Shown here: positions 1 through 10,033 of the stretch, piece after piece | Layout: each line of letters starts with the position of its first letter | Position numbering within the stretch: the first letter of the stretch is position 1 | Origin: Cyclobacterium qasimii M12-11B | GTDB taxonomy: Bacteria; Bacteroidota; Bacteroidia; Cytophagales; Cyclobacteriaceae | Length of the DNA: 64,000 nt | Reading direction: 5' to 3' | Assembly (NCBI RefSeq): GCF_000427295.1 | Contig: NZ_ATNM01000147.1 | Location: 62,001 to 126,000, forward strand | The notes under the pieces: generated by a model | Database searches by the model: none | The model's input: only the letters and a program-made list of their open reading frames with translations | Told to the model about the DNA's origin: nothing | Made by a program: the position numbers and the translations under genes

Positions 1-2119
1 TGGAAGCTGGAGGAATTTATCAGTGGAAACGTAGAGGGGAGAAACACCTTTTCAATCCTGAGACCATCCATCTTTTACAAAAATCTACCCAACTGGGAGA
101 TTATAATTTGTACAAGAAGTTTGCGCAAAAGATCAATGATCAAACCAAAGATGCAATGACATTGAGGGGATTATTGGAATTCAAAAAGAGAATATCCGTT
201 CCGATAGAGGAAGTTGAGCCAGTAGAGGCAATACTAAAACGTTTCGCAACAGGTGCAATGTCCTTTGGATCAATATCTCATGAAGCGCACAGCACTTTGG
301 CGATAGCCATGAACCGTATTGGAGCAAAAAGCAACAGTGGTGAAGGTGGTGAAGATGAAGTAAGATTTGAGAAAAAGAAAACGGTGACTGGCAAAGATCT
401 GCTATCAAGCAGGTGGCTTCCGGTAGGTTTGGAGTTACAAGTAATTACCTGACCAACGCCGCAGAGATACAAATTAAAATGGCACAGGGAGCCAAGCCTG
501 GAGAAGGTGGACAGCTTCCAGGTCATAAAGTAGATGATTGGATCGGAAAAGTAAGACATTCCACACCAGGAGTAGGTTTGATTTCACCTCCACCTCACCA
601 TGATATCTATTCTATTGAAGATTTGGCTCAGTTAATCTATGATCTAAAAAATGCCAATAGAAAAGCAAGAATAAATGTTAAACTAGTATCTCAAGCCGGT
701 GTAGGAACTGTAGCGGCAGGGGTAGCTAAAGCACAATCTGACGTGATCCTGATATCAGGAGCGGATGGTGGTACTGGTGCTTCTCCTCTTAGTTCTATCA
801 GACATGCAGGATTACCTTGGGAACTTGGTTTATCAGAAGCACACCAAACCCTGGTTATCAATAATCTTCGAAGCAGAGTAACCTTACAAACGGACGGACA
901 GCTAAGAACAGGAAGAGATTTGGCAATTGCAGTACTATTAGGTGCTGAAGAATGGGGTATTTCTACTGGCGCATTGGTAGTAGAAGGATGTATAATGATG
1001 AGAAAATGCCACCTGAACACTTGTCCAGTTGGTATAGCTACTCAAAACCCTGAATTAAGGAAACTATTCACGGGTAACCCGGATCATGTAGTGAACTTCT
1101 TTACTTTCCTAGCCCAGGACCTTAGAGAAATCATGGCTTCCTTAGGTTTCAGGACCGTTAATGAGATGGTTGGTCAAAGCAATATCCTAAAAGAAGCGAA
1201 TGGTCAAATGAACCATTGGAAATGGGATAAATTAGATCTAAGCCCAATTTTCCATAAAGTGGAAGTTCCGGACCATGTAGGAATTCACAAGCAAATCGAT
1301 CAGGATTTCAGACTGAAAAAAGTGCTTGACAGAAAACTTATTGAAGCCGCTACTCCAGCGCTTGAGCAAGCAAATAAAGTAACCGGAACTTTTGACATCA
1401 TCAATGTGGACCGATCAGTCGGTGCCATGTTATCAAATGAAGTCTCCAAATTCTTTGGAAGTCCTGGATTACCAGACAATACGATACACTTTAAATTTCA
1501 GGGATCTGCCGGGCAGACTTTCGGTGGCTTTTTGGCCAAAGGGATCACTTTCGAACTTGAAGGAGAAGCCAATGATTACTTCGGTAAAGGGCTCTCAGGT
1601 GGTAAATTGATTGTTTACCCTAATCGAAATGCGAATTTTGTAGCAGAAGACAATATTATTATTGGTAATGTGGCCTTTTATGGTGCCACTTCTGGTCAGT
1701 CTTATATTAAAGGAAAGGCTGGAGAACGTTTTTGTGTAAGAAATTCTGGAGTAGAAGCCGTAGTAGAAGGTATTGGCGACCACGGTTGTGAATACATGAC
1801 AGGTGGTTTGGTAATCATTCTAGGTGAAATAGGCAGAAACTTTGCTGCTGGTATGAGTGGTGGAATTGCCTATATCTTTAAAGAGAACCTGGGCAATATC
1901 AATAAAGAAATGGTTGACATTGATCCCCTGAATGAGGACGATTATGCAACCATCAAAACTTCTCTATTGAAACATGTCGACCTTACCTCCAGTAATACCG
2001 GAACTAGACTATTAGAAGATTGGGAAGCCGGTAAAGAACGGTTTATTAAGGTAATTCCAAAGGATTACAAAGAAGTATTGAGAAAAAGAGCATTAGAAAA
2101 TTCTAAAACATTAGTATAA
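1..2119 (+). CDS. gltB: Glutamate synthase large subunit, 5'-partial and frameshifted
   Basis: Large (alpha) subunit of glutamate synthase, which makes glutamate from glutamine-derived ammonia and 2-oxoglutarate. The glutaminase domain lies outside the window. What remains is the end of the central domain, the FMN-binding synthase domain and the C-terminal GXGXG beta-helix (around [14 protein letters not shown]). The 3Fe-4S cysteines are visible in [15 protein letters not shown], spaced C-x5-C-x4-C. The reading frame enters at base 3 and breaks at the A-runs at 372-381: upstream it reads EKKKTVTG, downstream the family sequence [19 protein letters not shown] continues in another frame. One extra A restores the protein. 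gltD follows one base after the stop, so the two subunits are co-transcribed. Identity is certain; whether the frameshift is real is doubtful. Confidence 0.95.
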
Positions 2120-2120
2120 G

Positions 2121-3587
2121 ATGGCGGATAAAGAAGGTTTCTTAAAATATAAAAGACAACTACCTGGATCCAGATCACCTGAAGAAAGGAAAAAGGATTA
2201 CCAGGAAATATACAAGCCTTTGGATCCCAAAGTGCTCAATCACCAGGCAGCAAGGTGCATGGATTGTGGTGTACCTTTTTGTCACAATGGTTGTCCTCTA
2301 GGCAATGTCATCCCGGACTTTAATGATGCCGTTTACCAAAATGAATGGGAACGTGCTTATCAAATACTCCGTGGAACAAACAATTTTCCTGAGTTTACTG
2401 GGAGGATCTGTCCTGCACCATGTGAAGCAAGTTGTGTATTGGGTATCAACAAAGACCCAGTTGCGATCGAACTGATCGAAAAAAGCATTGCTGAAAAAGC
2501 TTACGAGTTAAATCTTGTGAAGCCAAACATACCGACAGAAAGAACGGGTAAAAAAGTGGCCGTAATAGGCTCTGGCCCTTCAGGACTAGCAGCAGCTGAT
2601 CAAATAAATCAGGCTGGCCACGAGGTAACCGTGTTTGAAAAAGACAAAGAAGTAGGTGGCTTGTTAAGGTACGGTATTCCTGATTTTAAACTGGAGAAAT
2701 GGGTAATCGACCGCAGGGTTGATGTCATGAATGCAGAGGGAGTGATTTTTAGCAAGGATACAGAAGTAGGCTTTAATATTAAAGCTGAAAATATTCTTCA
2801 TAATTTCGATGCCGTAGTGCTTACTACAGGTGCACAGCACCCAAGAGATTTGAAAATCAATAACCGCGATGCCAAAGGCGTTCATTTCGCAATGGAATTT
2901 CTCGGCAGACAAAATCAGGTGAATTCTGGTGAATTGGAAAGCAATCCAATCCACGCGAAAGGAAAACATGTTATTGTCATAGGAGGAGGAGATACAGGAA
3001 GTGATTGTATTGGTACTTCTAACAGACATGGTGCAGCGTCAATTACTCAATTAGAGCTATTGCCTAAACCACCACAGGCTAGAAATACATTGAACCCATG
3101 GCCAGAATGGCCAATGACATTGAGAACATCAAGTTCTCATGACGAGGGAGCAGATAGGGTTTGGTCTGTACTTACTAAAGAGTTTACCAAAGACGAAAAT
3201 GGTACTGTTACGGGACTTACTGTAGTAGATATAGAGTGGAAAGAAGAAAACGGCAGAATGCAGTTTTTCGAAATCGAAGGTACGGAAAGAACACTTCCTT
3301 GTGACCTTGCATTCTTAGCCATAGGCTACTTGGGACCAAAATCTGGACTACTAGAAGCATTTGATGTAGAACTACTGGAAAATGGCCTTCCAAAGTCTAA
3401 GAACTACCACAGTTCAGTTCCAAAGGTGTTTCTTGCAGGTGATATGAGAAGAGGCCAATCCCTAGTCGTATGGGCCATTGCCGAAGGGCGTGAGTGTGCT
3501 GTCGAAGTTGACAAATTCTTGCAGGGCGAATCCTCGCTTGCAAGAAGAGACCAGTCATTCTATTCTTATGAAGAAACTCATGACTAA
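2121..3587 (+). CDS. gltD: Glutamate synthase small subunit
   Basis: Small (beta) subunit of glutamate synthase, 488 residues, normal length. It takes electrons from NADPH through FAD and passes them over iron-sulfur clusters to GltB. The N-terminal cysteine clusters are present: C46, C49, C54, C58 and C97, C101, C105. The FAD-binding GxGxxG is VIGSGPSG near residues 148-155, and a second nucleotide-binding motif VIGGGDTGSDC near 285 serves NADPH. The gene starts one base after the gltB stop and ends just ahead of a strong intrinsic terminator, so gltBD is the 3' end of its transcript. No internal anomaly was seen. Confidence 0.97.
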   Translation: MADKEGFLKYKRQLPGSRSPEERKKDYQEIYKPLDPKVLNHQAARCMDCGVPFCHNGCPLGNVIPDFNDAVYQNEWERAYQILRGTNNFPEFTGRICPAPCEASCVLGINKDPVAIELIEKSIAEKAYELNLVKPNIPTERTGKKVAVIGSGPSGLAAADQINQAGHEVTVFEKDKEVGGLLRYGIPDFKLEKWVIDRRVDVMNAEGVIFSKDTEVGFNIKAENILHNFDAVVLTTGAQHPRDLKINNRDAKGVHFAMEFLGRQNQVNSGELESNPIHAKGKHVIVIGGGDTGSDCIGTSNRHGAASITQLELLPKPPQARNTLNPWPEWPMTLRTSSSHDEGADRVWSVLTKEFTKDENGTVTGLTVVDIEWKEENGRMQFFEIEGTERTLPCDLAFLAIGYLGPKSGLLEAFDVELLENGLPKSKNYHSSVPKVFLAGDMRRGQSLVVWAIAEGRECAVEVDKFLQGESSLARRDQSFYSYEETHD

Positions 3588-3619
3588 GTAAGTCTAGTTA
3601 AAATTTTATAAATTGAAAA

Positions 3620-3652
3620 CGGGCAATCCAAATTGGATTGCCCGTTTTTTTT
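3620..3652 (+). terminator. Intrinsic terminator of gltBD
   Basis: Perfect 11-bp stem (CGGGCAATCCA / TGGATTGCCCG) with a 3-base loop, followed by eight T. It lies 33 bases after the gltD stop. Confidence 0.93.
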
Positions 3653-4430
3653 GGCCATTCCTCATGGCGGGATCGGTTTGGCCCATCATGAAAAACAATC
3701 ATTCCAAAAACCTAATGCTAAACCACGGCGCTTAACCCTGACTATTGACTTTTATCCATTTTCTTTACTATTTCTCTCAGCAGGTCATTCTGCTCTTTTT
3801 TTAGAGAAATAAACTTATTGACCCAGGTATAAATCAAATAAAAAACGCCGATTATTATTGCCAAATAAAAGACCATAAAAATTATTGAAACAAACGGAAT
3901 GAGGTTCATAGAATTGAAGTTTAAATTAGACTACAGTAATTTCATGTACCAATATAATAAAAACGTAGTTTATAATTAAATTTTTTCCCCTAATCAATAC
4001 ACTTCCTATTATCCTTTGCTATGAAACCACATTCGATTGATATACAAAGGTATACTAACCTTTTTTTATAGTGGGGTCTAAAAAATTCAAATTACTACCA
4101 TGGCGAATCAACGCTTAAATAGACAATAAAATGAGAATTCCTTATTTTCAATTTGATAAACAACTTGGGGAAATTATGCCAACACATAGGGTATTTCAAC
4201 CTACCGTAAATTCCTTAAACATGGCTAGATTTGTAGAGTTAAGCGCAAAAAATAAATCTAAAGTTTAGTTCCGGTTGGAAAATTGCTAATTAAACCATAG
4301 AAAAAGATATATATCTGCGACGAAAACATGAGAATTACGTGAAACACAATAGATACCTGGTGTTACACGCCAATTGTTGAAGGAATATTTTCAATACTGA
4401 GGCTCCTATTAATTTTTAAAACCCATTAAA
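3653..4430. other. Intergenic region between gltD and the hydrolase-OsmC gene
   Basis: About 780 bases, AT-rich. The only convincing content is the small minus-strand membrane-protein ORF at 3742-3909. The 160 bases just before 4431 should carry the promoter of the hydrolase-OsmC operon, but I could not place a convincing -7/-33 pair. A 45-codon ORF at 4131-4268 is listed among the rejected items. Confidence 0.6.
3742..3909 (-). CDS. Small membrane protein, 55 residues, unknown function
   Basis: Short minus-strand ORF beginning MNLIPFVSIIFMVFYLAIII and ending KKMDKSQ. It has one hydrophobic segment (residues 4-30) followed by a charged amphipathic tail (VNKFISLKKEQNDLLREIVKK) likely to form a helix or short coiled coil. 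This is a typical single-span small protein architecture with the tail in the cytoplasm (inference). It lies alone, convergent with gltBD and beyond its terminator. No Shine-Dalgarno is visible, which is usual in this phylum. The clean hydrophobic/amphipathic layout argues for a real gene, but I recognise no family and cannot assign a function. Confidence 0.55.
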   Translation of the reverse strand: MNLIPFVSIIFMVFYLAIIIGVFYLIYTWVNKFISLKKEQNDLLREIVKKMDKSQ

Positions 4431-5639
4431 ATGAATACCGATAGAATTAAAATCATTAATGAAAAGGGAAATGAGCTGGCAACATCCATCGATTTTCCTA
4501 ACCATCAAAAGCCGAAACAATTTGCTTTATTTGCGCACTGTTTTACCTGCACGAGCCAGTTAAATGCAGTAAGAAATATAAGCCAAGCACTTAATAACAA
4601 AGGAATTGCCGTGGTACGCTTTGACTTTACAGGGTTGGGAAAAAGTGAAGGGAATTTTGCCAATAGCCACTTCGAGGCCAATGTGGAAGATTTATTGGTG
4701 GTGAACAAATACATTACCCAGCATTATCAGGCGCCAACGCTAATGATCGGTCATTCACTCGGTGGTGCTGCCGCTATTGTAGCAGCCGCAAAACTCGACA
4801 ATATACAAGCAATAGTTACCATAGGTACTCCTGCTGATGTCGAACACGTCACTAAACAATTTGAAGGGCAGGCAAACGATTTGGGAGTAGAGGAGGAGGC
4901 CGAAGTAGTGATCGGTGGTAGACCATTTAAGATCAGTGGTGAATTTATCAATGGGTTCAAAAAGCACAATTTGCCCGAAACCATTAAAAGCCTTAGAAAG
5001 CCAATTCTAGTAATGCACTCGCCAATTGATGAAATCGTGGGAATCAATAATGCCCATGAAATTTACCATAATGCCAGGCACCCCAAGAGTTTTGTTTCTT
5101 TGGACAATGCAGATCATCTGCTTACTAAAAAAGAGGATAGCATCTACGTTGGTGACATGATAGCCTCATGGGCTTCCCGATATATAGACCTAAGTCCATT
5201 TGAAACACCCAACCCCAATCAACATCAAATAGTGGCGCATTTAAATTTGGCGGAAAATAATTTCACAACTTTCATCAATACTAAAAATCATGGCATCATA
5301 GCCGATGAACCAAAGAGCGTTGGAGGTTTTGATTTTGGAATGTCGCCTTTTGAATTGGTGTCAGCAGGTCTATCGGCCTGTACTGTTATGACCATTAAGC
5401 TCTATGCCGAACGTAAAAAGTGGGATCTCAAAGAGGTATATACCTATGTAAACCATAGTAAAGAAATAGTCGATGGGGAAAACAAGGATGTTTTTGCCAA
5501 GTCTTTATCGTTTATTGGCAACCTGGATGAAAGCCAAAGAGAACGATTAAGAGAAATAGCATCGAAATGCCCCGTTCACAGAACCTTGCAACAATCCTCC
5601 ACAATAAAAACTGAGATGAACAATGAACAAAGCAATTAA
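4431..5639 (+). CDS. Bifunctional alpha/beta hydrolase - OsmC family protein
   Basis: A 402-residue fusion. Residues 1-255 form an alpha/beta hydrolase: nucleophile elbow GHSLGG with S109, probable acid D200 (SPIDEIVG) and histidine H229 (NADHLL). Residues 265-395 form an OsmC/Ohr domain, a thiol-dependent peroxidase fold, with its two redox cysteines in SAGLSACTVM (C317) and SKCPVHRTL (C380). OsmC proteins reduce organic hydroperoxides; the hydrolase may release or supply the substrate, for instance from oxidised lipid esters (inference). Such fusions are known in several phyla. The downstream acetyltransferase overlaps by 17 bases and msrA follows, which supports a role in oxidative damage repair. 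Confidence 0.92.
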   Translation: MNTDRIKIINEKGNELATSIDFPNHQKPKQFALFAHCFTCTSQLNAVRNISQALNNKGIAVVRFDFTGLGKSEGNFANSHFEANVEDLLVVNKYITQHYQAPTLMIGHSLGGAAAIVAAAKLDNIQAIVTIGTPADVEHVTKQFEGQANDLGVEEEAEVVIGGRPFKISGEFINGFKKHNLPETIKSLRKPILVMHSPIDEIVGINNAHEIYHNARHPKSFVSLDNADHLLTKKEDSIYVGDMIASWASRYIDLSPFETPNPNQHQIVAHLNLAENNFTTFINTKNHGIIADEPKSVGGFDFGMSPFELVSAGLSACTVMTIKLYAERKKWDLKEVYTYVNHSKEIVDGENKDVFAKSLSFIGNLDESQRERLREIASKCPVHRTLQQSSTIKTEMNNEQSN

Positions 5640-5904
5640 ACATAAACCCGAACAAAAGCGTTTTGAACTTGAGCTAGAAAATGGACGCTCGGCATTCATT
5701 TTGTACAAAAGAAATAAGGATCACTTAGACTTAATTCACTCTGAAGTTCCCGAATCGCTTCGGGGACAAGGCATTGGAAAGGATTTGGTGCTTAAAACCT
5801 TGGAACAAATTGAAAAAGAAGGCCTTACTGCTACAGCTATTTGCCCTTATATAAAGGCAGTAGTTGCGGCAAGTGACAAATGGAAAAACATTGTAAATCA
5901 TTAA
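5623..5904 (+). CDS. GNAT-like N-acetyltransferase (YidJ/Gcn5-like small type)
   Basis: A 93-residue stand-alone acetyltransferase of the short GNAT type (the family named Acetyltransf_CG). The acetyl-CoA pyrophosphate loop is seen as ESLRGQGIGKDLV (residues 46-58), followed by the helix and strand ending in CPYIKAVVAAS. The family acetylates unknown small-molecule or protein amines. It overlaps the 3' end of the hydrolase-OsmC gene by 17 bases, so the two are translationally coupled, and msrA starts 13 bases after its stop. Substrate unknown. Confidence 0.88.
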   Translation: MNKAIKHKPEQKRFELELENGRSAFILYKRNKDHLDLIHSEVPESLRGQGIGKDLVLKTLEQIEKEGLTATAICPYIKAVVAASDKWKNIVNH

Positions 5905-5917
5905 TTAAGGAACATAT

Positions 5918-6415
5918 ATGGAAGATTTAAAAAAAGCATACCTGGCAGGTGGCTGCTTTTGGGGAATGGAAGACTTATTCCGAACTCAAAAAGGCATTAA
6001 AGATACAGAAGTGGGATACATAGGTGGAGAAAATCAAAACCCAACCTACAGAAACCACCCTGGACACGCAGAAGGAATAGAACTTACTTATGACGCCAAT
6101 GAAACTTCCTTTAGAGATATCTTGGACTATTTTTTCCGTATCCATAACCCTACTACGATAGACCGTCAAGGCAATGACATAGGCTCAAGTTATCGCTCAG
6201 CTATTTTCATCCAAAATGAGGAAGAGAAGACTGTCGCTGAAGAGGTAATTGAAATCGTTAATGCCTCAAAAAAATGGGAGGGAAAAGTGGCTACAACCCT
6301 GGAACCCATTGCCAAATTTTGGGAAGCAGAGCCAGAACACCAGGACTACCTTGTAAAATACCCTAACGGATATACATGTCATTTTGAAAGGTTTGAGGAA
6401 AGCTTTCTAAAATAG
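5918..6415 (+). CDS. msrA: Peptide-methionine (S)-S-oxide reductase
   Basis: MsrA, 165 residues. It reduces the S-epimer of methionine sulfoxide in proteins and free methionine. The active-site motif GGCFWGMED is at residues 11-19 with catalytic C13. Further family signatures are the stretch beginning VGYIGG and the [10 protein letters not shown] block. It is the last gene of a three-gene unit with the hydrolase-OsmC fusion and the acetyltransferase, and both outer members deal with oxidised molecules. No second reductase (msrB) is seen nearby. The C-terminus (SFLK) is short, so resolving cysteines beyond the domain are absent; recycling must use cysteines within the domain or thioredoxin directly (inference). 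Confidence 0.96.
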   Translation: MEDLKKAYLAGGCFWGMEDLFRTQKGIKDTEVGYIGGENQNPTYRNHPGHAEGIELTYDANETSFRDILDYFFRIHNPTTIDRQGNDIGSSYRSAIFIQNEEEKTVAEEVIEIVNASKKWEGKVATTLEPIAKFWEAEPEHQDYLVKYPNGYTCHFERFEESFLK

Positions 6416-6459
6416 ATAGCCTCCTTCGGACAGCCTAAAGTTCATTAGAAATATTATTT

Positions 6460-6502
6460 GACCCGAATTATGTGACAGGTCAACTGTTGCATAATTCGGG
6501 TC
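6460..6502. repeat. Perfect inverted repeat between convergent genes
   Basis: Two perfect 13-base arms, GACCCGAATTATG (6460-6472) and CATAATTCGGGTC (6490-6502), flank a 17-base spacer that itself contains short palindromes. It lies between msrA and the response regulator, whose 3' ends face each other. No T-run follows on either strand, so it may be a factor-assisted or processing hairpin rather than a classical terminator. Confidence 0.7.
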
Positions 6503-6654
6503 TATAGTTATGATTATTACCAGGTAATATGCTCAAATTTAAGGTACTAAAAGGATTACCGCAATCCCAAAAAAGTGAATAGTTAAGACCTTAGTAGCTC
6601 TACCAGAACACCTATAATCTTGACTTTGATTAGCAGTAATTGATAGATACCTTC

Positions 6655-7062
6655 TTAAACTTCTTTAAAATAGGTATCTATAATTTTTTGAAATGATTGA
6701 ACCGACAATGGTTTTTGTCTAAAATCAGCTATTTCATCTATGTTTTTCGCCCTTAGCTCATCATCTGGATTTAGTGATGTAGACAGCATTATAATAACCA
6801 TAGTACCACTTTTAGAAAGGGCTAACTCTTTGAACTTTTCAAGGAATTCCCATGCATTCATAATGGGCATATTGATATCCAATAATATAAGGTCTGGTTG
6901 AAGATGTTTTCCATCAGCGCAATCCTGGAGAAATTCTACCGCTTCTAAACCGTTCTCTACTACACTTACATTTCCACTAAAACCAGTTCTTTTTATAACA
7001 ATTTTATGAAAAAAGTTGGTGGCTGAGTCATCATCAACCAACAAGATATTTTTAAGCTTCAT
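6655..7062 (-). CDS. Single-domain response regulator (CheY/Rcp1-like)
   Basis: A 135-residue stand-alone receiver domain with no output domain. The acidic pocket is D10-D12 (LLVDDDSA), the phosphoacceptor D62 sits in ILLDINMP, the switch residue T95 in MLSTS, and the conserved lysine K117 in RQKP. Receivers of this Rcp1 type typically partner hybrid-free sensor kinases such as phytochromes. Its start overlaps the 3' end of the upstream PAS kinase by 11 bases, so the two are translated together and surely form a kinase-receiver pair. The downstream target cannot be read from the sequence. Confidence 0.93.
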   Translation of the reverse strand: MKLKNILLVDDDSATNFFHKIVIKRTGFSGNVSVVENGLEAVEFLQDCADGKHLQPDLILLDINMPIMNAWEFLEKFKELALSKSGTMVIIMLSTSLNPDDELRAKNIDEIADFRQKPLSVQSFQKIIDTYFKEV

Positions 7063-8851
7063 ACTCTTTGTCGTAAATAGTAAAATAGAAATTACTTCCT
7101 TTACCTAATTCTGATTCTACCCAAATTTTACCTCCATGTAAATCAACAATCTTCATACAGTGCGCAAGCCCTATTCCTGTTCCATCGTACTCCTTTTTAG
7201 AATGCAATTGTTGAAAAATTACAAAAATCTTTTCTTGGTACTCTTTAGCAATACCAATACCGTTATCGGCAACGCAAAACTTCCAACAGTCCTTTTCTTG
7301 ACTGGCAAACACTTTTATCTCAGGAGCCCTATCAGGCACCCTAAATTTGATGGCATTACTTATCAGGTTTTGAAATAGAAGTCGCATTTCCTCCTCAAGC
7401 CCCTGAATCTCGGGCAAATTATCTACTATTAAAGAGGTATTCGTTTCTACGATAAGGGAGCAAAATTCTTTCTCAACCTCCTCTAAAAGGAGATTACAAT
7501 CAACCGTTTTAAACTCGGTATTTGTTCCGATACGTGAATAGTCTAACAAGCCTTTAATCAATTGGCTCATTAGGCTCGAAGAATCCATAATAAAGGCCAA
7601 ACATTTCTTCCCTCTATCATCAAAATCATGCCCGTAATTTTTGGTCAACAGACTAGAAAAACTCATGACCGTTCGCAACGGCTCTTGCAAGTCATGTGCA
7701 GCGATATAGGCAAACTGTTCAAGTTCTTTATTTTTATTCTGCAATTGTTGGTTAAAGGTTTCAAGCGCTCTTTCGGCTATTTTTCTTTCGGTAATGTCCC
7801 TAATGGCAGCACTGACAAGAACCCCTTCTTTGGTTTCTAAAGGGCTCAAAGAGATTTCAACTGGAAATTCTTGCCCATTTTTCCTGAGACCTAAGAGTTC
7901 TAAACCAGCTCCCATAGGCCTCATTTTAGGATTGGAAAAGAAACTATTCCGGTGACCTGGATGGGCCTTATGAAATCGGTTTGGCAGTAATACTTCTACC
8001 TTTTGACCAATAAGCTCCTCCCTGCTATATCCGAAGATATTCCCTGTTTGGGTATTAATTAACTTAATTTTACCCTCCTTATCCACGATAACCATGGCAT
8101 CAGGAGCACTCTCCAAAAGACCTTTAAACTTATCTTCAGCCTTCTTTCTATCTGAGATATCCCGGATGGCGGCGGAAATAAAAACATCGGTATCCGTATG
8201 CAATGGACTCAATGAGATTTCAACTGGAAAATTATTCCCAGACTTGTTTTTTCCATACAACTCCATTCCCTGCCCCATATTTCTTACTTTGGGTTTAGAG
8301 GCATATTTGGTCCGGTGAGCACTGTGATGCTTAAGAAACTCATCAGGTATCAATAACTCTACTTCCTTGCCTAAGAGCTCTTCCTTCTTGTATCCAAATA
8401 GTCTTTCAGTCTGCGCATTGATCAAAACGATTTGCCCAACCTTATTTACAATGACCATTGCATCTGGAGCCGTTTCTAATAATGCCTGGGCCTTACTTGT
8501 TGCCTTCTCGTATTGGCTTACTAAACGAATAATACTCGAAATGCCGACAATTTTTCCTTTTTGATCCTTAATTGGGGAATATTGAATCGAAACAGCTTGA
8601 TTTTCCTCCTGCCTATTTATACAATCAGTTCGGATTGAATTTACTTTTTCATTAAAAAGCAAAGCCTCCACAATAGCTTCAAATTTAGGGTTGCTATTGC
8701 TTTTGAAAAATTCCGTGTATTTTTTTCCTAACAATTCAGCTTCTGAATAGCCAAACAATTCACATCCTGCCTTATTGCAATAGCCAATTTCCCATGCCAG
8801 GTTTAAACCAACTACTGCATCACTTGTACTGTCTAAAATATGATCTTTCAT
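7052..8851 (-). CDS. PAS-domain sensor histidine kinase
   Basis: A 599-residue soluble-looking histidine kinase without transmembrane segments. Three PAS domains lie at about residues 5-115, 123-240 and 244-361; the second and third are recent-looking tandem copies sharing blocks such as [17 protein letters not shown] and SAAIRDI. A HisKA domain follows with phospho-accepting H386 in AAHDLQEP, then the ATPase domain with N-box N499 (NLISNA), G1 DNGIGI (529-534) and G2 GTGIGL. It phosphorylates the receiver encoded immediately downstream, with which it overlaps by 11 bases. The ligand or cofactor of the PAS domains is unknown; no phytochrome GAF domain is present. Confidence 0.94.
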   Translation of the reverse strand: MKDHILDSTSDAVVGLNLAWEIGYCNKAGCELFGYSEAELLGKKYTEFFKSNSNPKFEAIVEALLFNEKVNSIRTDCINRQEENQAVSIQYSPIKDQKGKIVGISSIIRLVSQYEKATSKAQALLETAPDAMVIVNKVGQIVLINAQTERLFGYKKEELLGKEVELLIPDEFLKHHSAHRTKYASKPKVRNMGQGMELYGKNKSGNNFPVEISLSPLHTDTDVFISAAIRDISDRKKAEDKFKGLLESAPDAMVIVDKEGKIKLINTQTGNIFGYSREELIGQKVEVLLPNRFHKAHPGHRNSFFSNPKMRPMGAGLELLGLRKNGQEFPVEISLSPLETKEGVLVSAAIRDITERKIAERALETFNQQLQNKNKELEQFAYIAAHDLQEPLRTVMSFSSLLTKNYGHDFDDRGKKCLAFIMDSSSLMSQLIKGLLDYSRIGTNTEFKTVDCNLLLEEVEKEFCSLIVETNTSLIVDNLPEIQGLEEEMRLLFQNLISNAIKFRVPDRAPEIKVFASQEKDCWKFCVADNGIGIAKEYQEKIFVIFQQLHSKKEYDGTGIGLAHCMKIVDLHGGKIWVESELGKGSNFYFTIYDKEYEA

Positions 8852-9341
8852 TAAAAGATATTATTTACAAAAAGCTTAAAAGAATAACCTGAATCCATTT
8901 CTAACAGAATAAAGACAGCCTCAGCAATGAATCCAACCCGAAATAAAAATTAACAATAATTCACTGTATAATTCTCAAGGGAAGCTAAGAAATAGAATTC
9001 AGGTAAATTCAAACAACCATTCTTGTCCCACTTTTTTTCTACTTCGAAATTAATAACAGCTGTCAAGCTCTTAATAAAGGATTAATACTTATATAAAGGC
9101 TCTAAGCTAATTTCTTAATAGCAAGATAAACATTTATACGTTTTAAAAATTCAAATTATGAACTATAAATTATTGCGCTGGAAATGAAACATTTAAACAT
9201 GCCACAATTCTAAAATCAACGATTAATTTAATACTATTTTTGACAATAATCAATGAAGGCAAAAACTGAACGTTAAATCGTCTGCTTTGTACTTACATAA
9301 TAATGCAGTATTCAAATTGCGATCACCCAACACTTTTTGGG
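8852..9341. other. Intergenic region upstream of the PAS kinase
   Basis: 490 bases, strongly AT-rich, without a credible ORF on either strand. It holds the promoter region of the kinase-receiver operon and the downstream flank of the acetyltransferase gene. I see no clear terminator or operator in it. Confidence 0.6.
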
Positions 9342-9914
9342 TCAAATGCTTTTTTTAACTGTACAAGGATTTCCAAAGGCCAAAACATCATCAGGAATAT
9401 CCTTTGTTACCACACTGCCTGATCCTATAGTCACATTATTCCCAATATTCACTCCTGGCAAAATGACTGTGTTACCACCAATCCAAACATTGTCTCCAAT
9501 GGAAACTGCTTTCGATGAAGTTAAGTAGCGGGAACCATTCTCTGCATCAACTATTCTCTCGTAAGCAGCCAAAGGATGCACTGATGTATAAATTTGCACA
9601 TAAGGACCTATCAAGCCATTCTTTCCTATAGTGATGGTATTGTTATCCAGAAACATACAATTTAGGTTAACAAATGTATTTGAGCCTATTGAAATATTCG
9701 CTCCATAATCACAATAAAAGGGGGCTTCAATCCAAACACCTGGACTAGCATTTGCCAGCAAATCGGTCAAAATATTGTCCCGCTCGTTTAATTCTTCTGA
9801 ATCGAGGTTATTGTATAATTTTACCAGCTTTCTTGCCCTATGGTACATTTCTAATAACTCCGGATCCCTGGAATTGTATAGTAAACCACTTAACATTTTT
9901 TGCTTTTCTGTCAT
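9342..9914 (-). CDS. Sugar O-acetyltransferase (maltose/galactoside type)
   Basis: A 190-residue left-handed beta-helix acetyltransferase of the Maa/LacA group, which moves an acetyl group from acetyl-CoA to a sugar hydroxyl. The N-terminal Mac segment (MTEKQKMLSGLLYNSRDPEL) is typical. Hexapeptide repeats run from about residue 65 to 185 (for example ISIGSNTFVNLN, VSIGDNVWIGGN, VNIGNNVTIGSG). The catalytic histidine is in TSVHPL. The product ends in a short basic tail and is full length. The natural acceptor sugar cannot be told from sequence. It stands alone between the kinase operon and the MscS gene. Confidence 0.93.
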   Translation of the reverse strand: MTEKQKMLSGLLYNSRDPELLEMYHRARKLVKLYNNLDSEELNERDNILTDLLANASPGVWIEAPFYCDYGANISIGSNTFVNLNCMFLDNNTITIGKNGLIGPYVQIYTSVHPLAAYERIVDAENGSRYLTSSKAVSIGDNVWIGGNTVILPGVNIGNNVTIGSGSVVTKDIPDDVLAFGNPCTVKKSI

Positions 9915-10033
9915 AACCTGTCAAAAATGATCCTGTCGTTTAGTGTGAATTCGAGGCTTACATAAGGTCCAAATTCAAGCAATGAAAAATCATCAATGTC
10001 TTAACTTGGTATTCTTCCTCTACAAATTCCGCA

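Noticed and set aside
4131-4268. 45-codon plus-strand ORF beginning MRIPYFQFDKQLGEIMPT
   Set aside because: No recognisable motif, hydrophobic pattern or ribosome-binding site, and it ends well before the next gene. Too short to support without conservation data.
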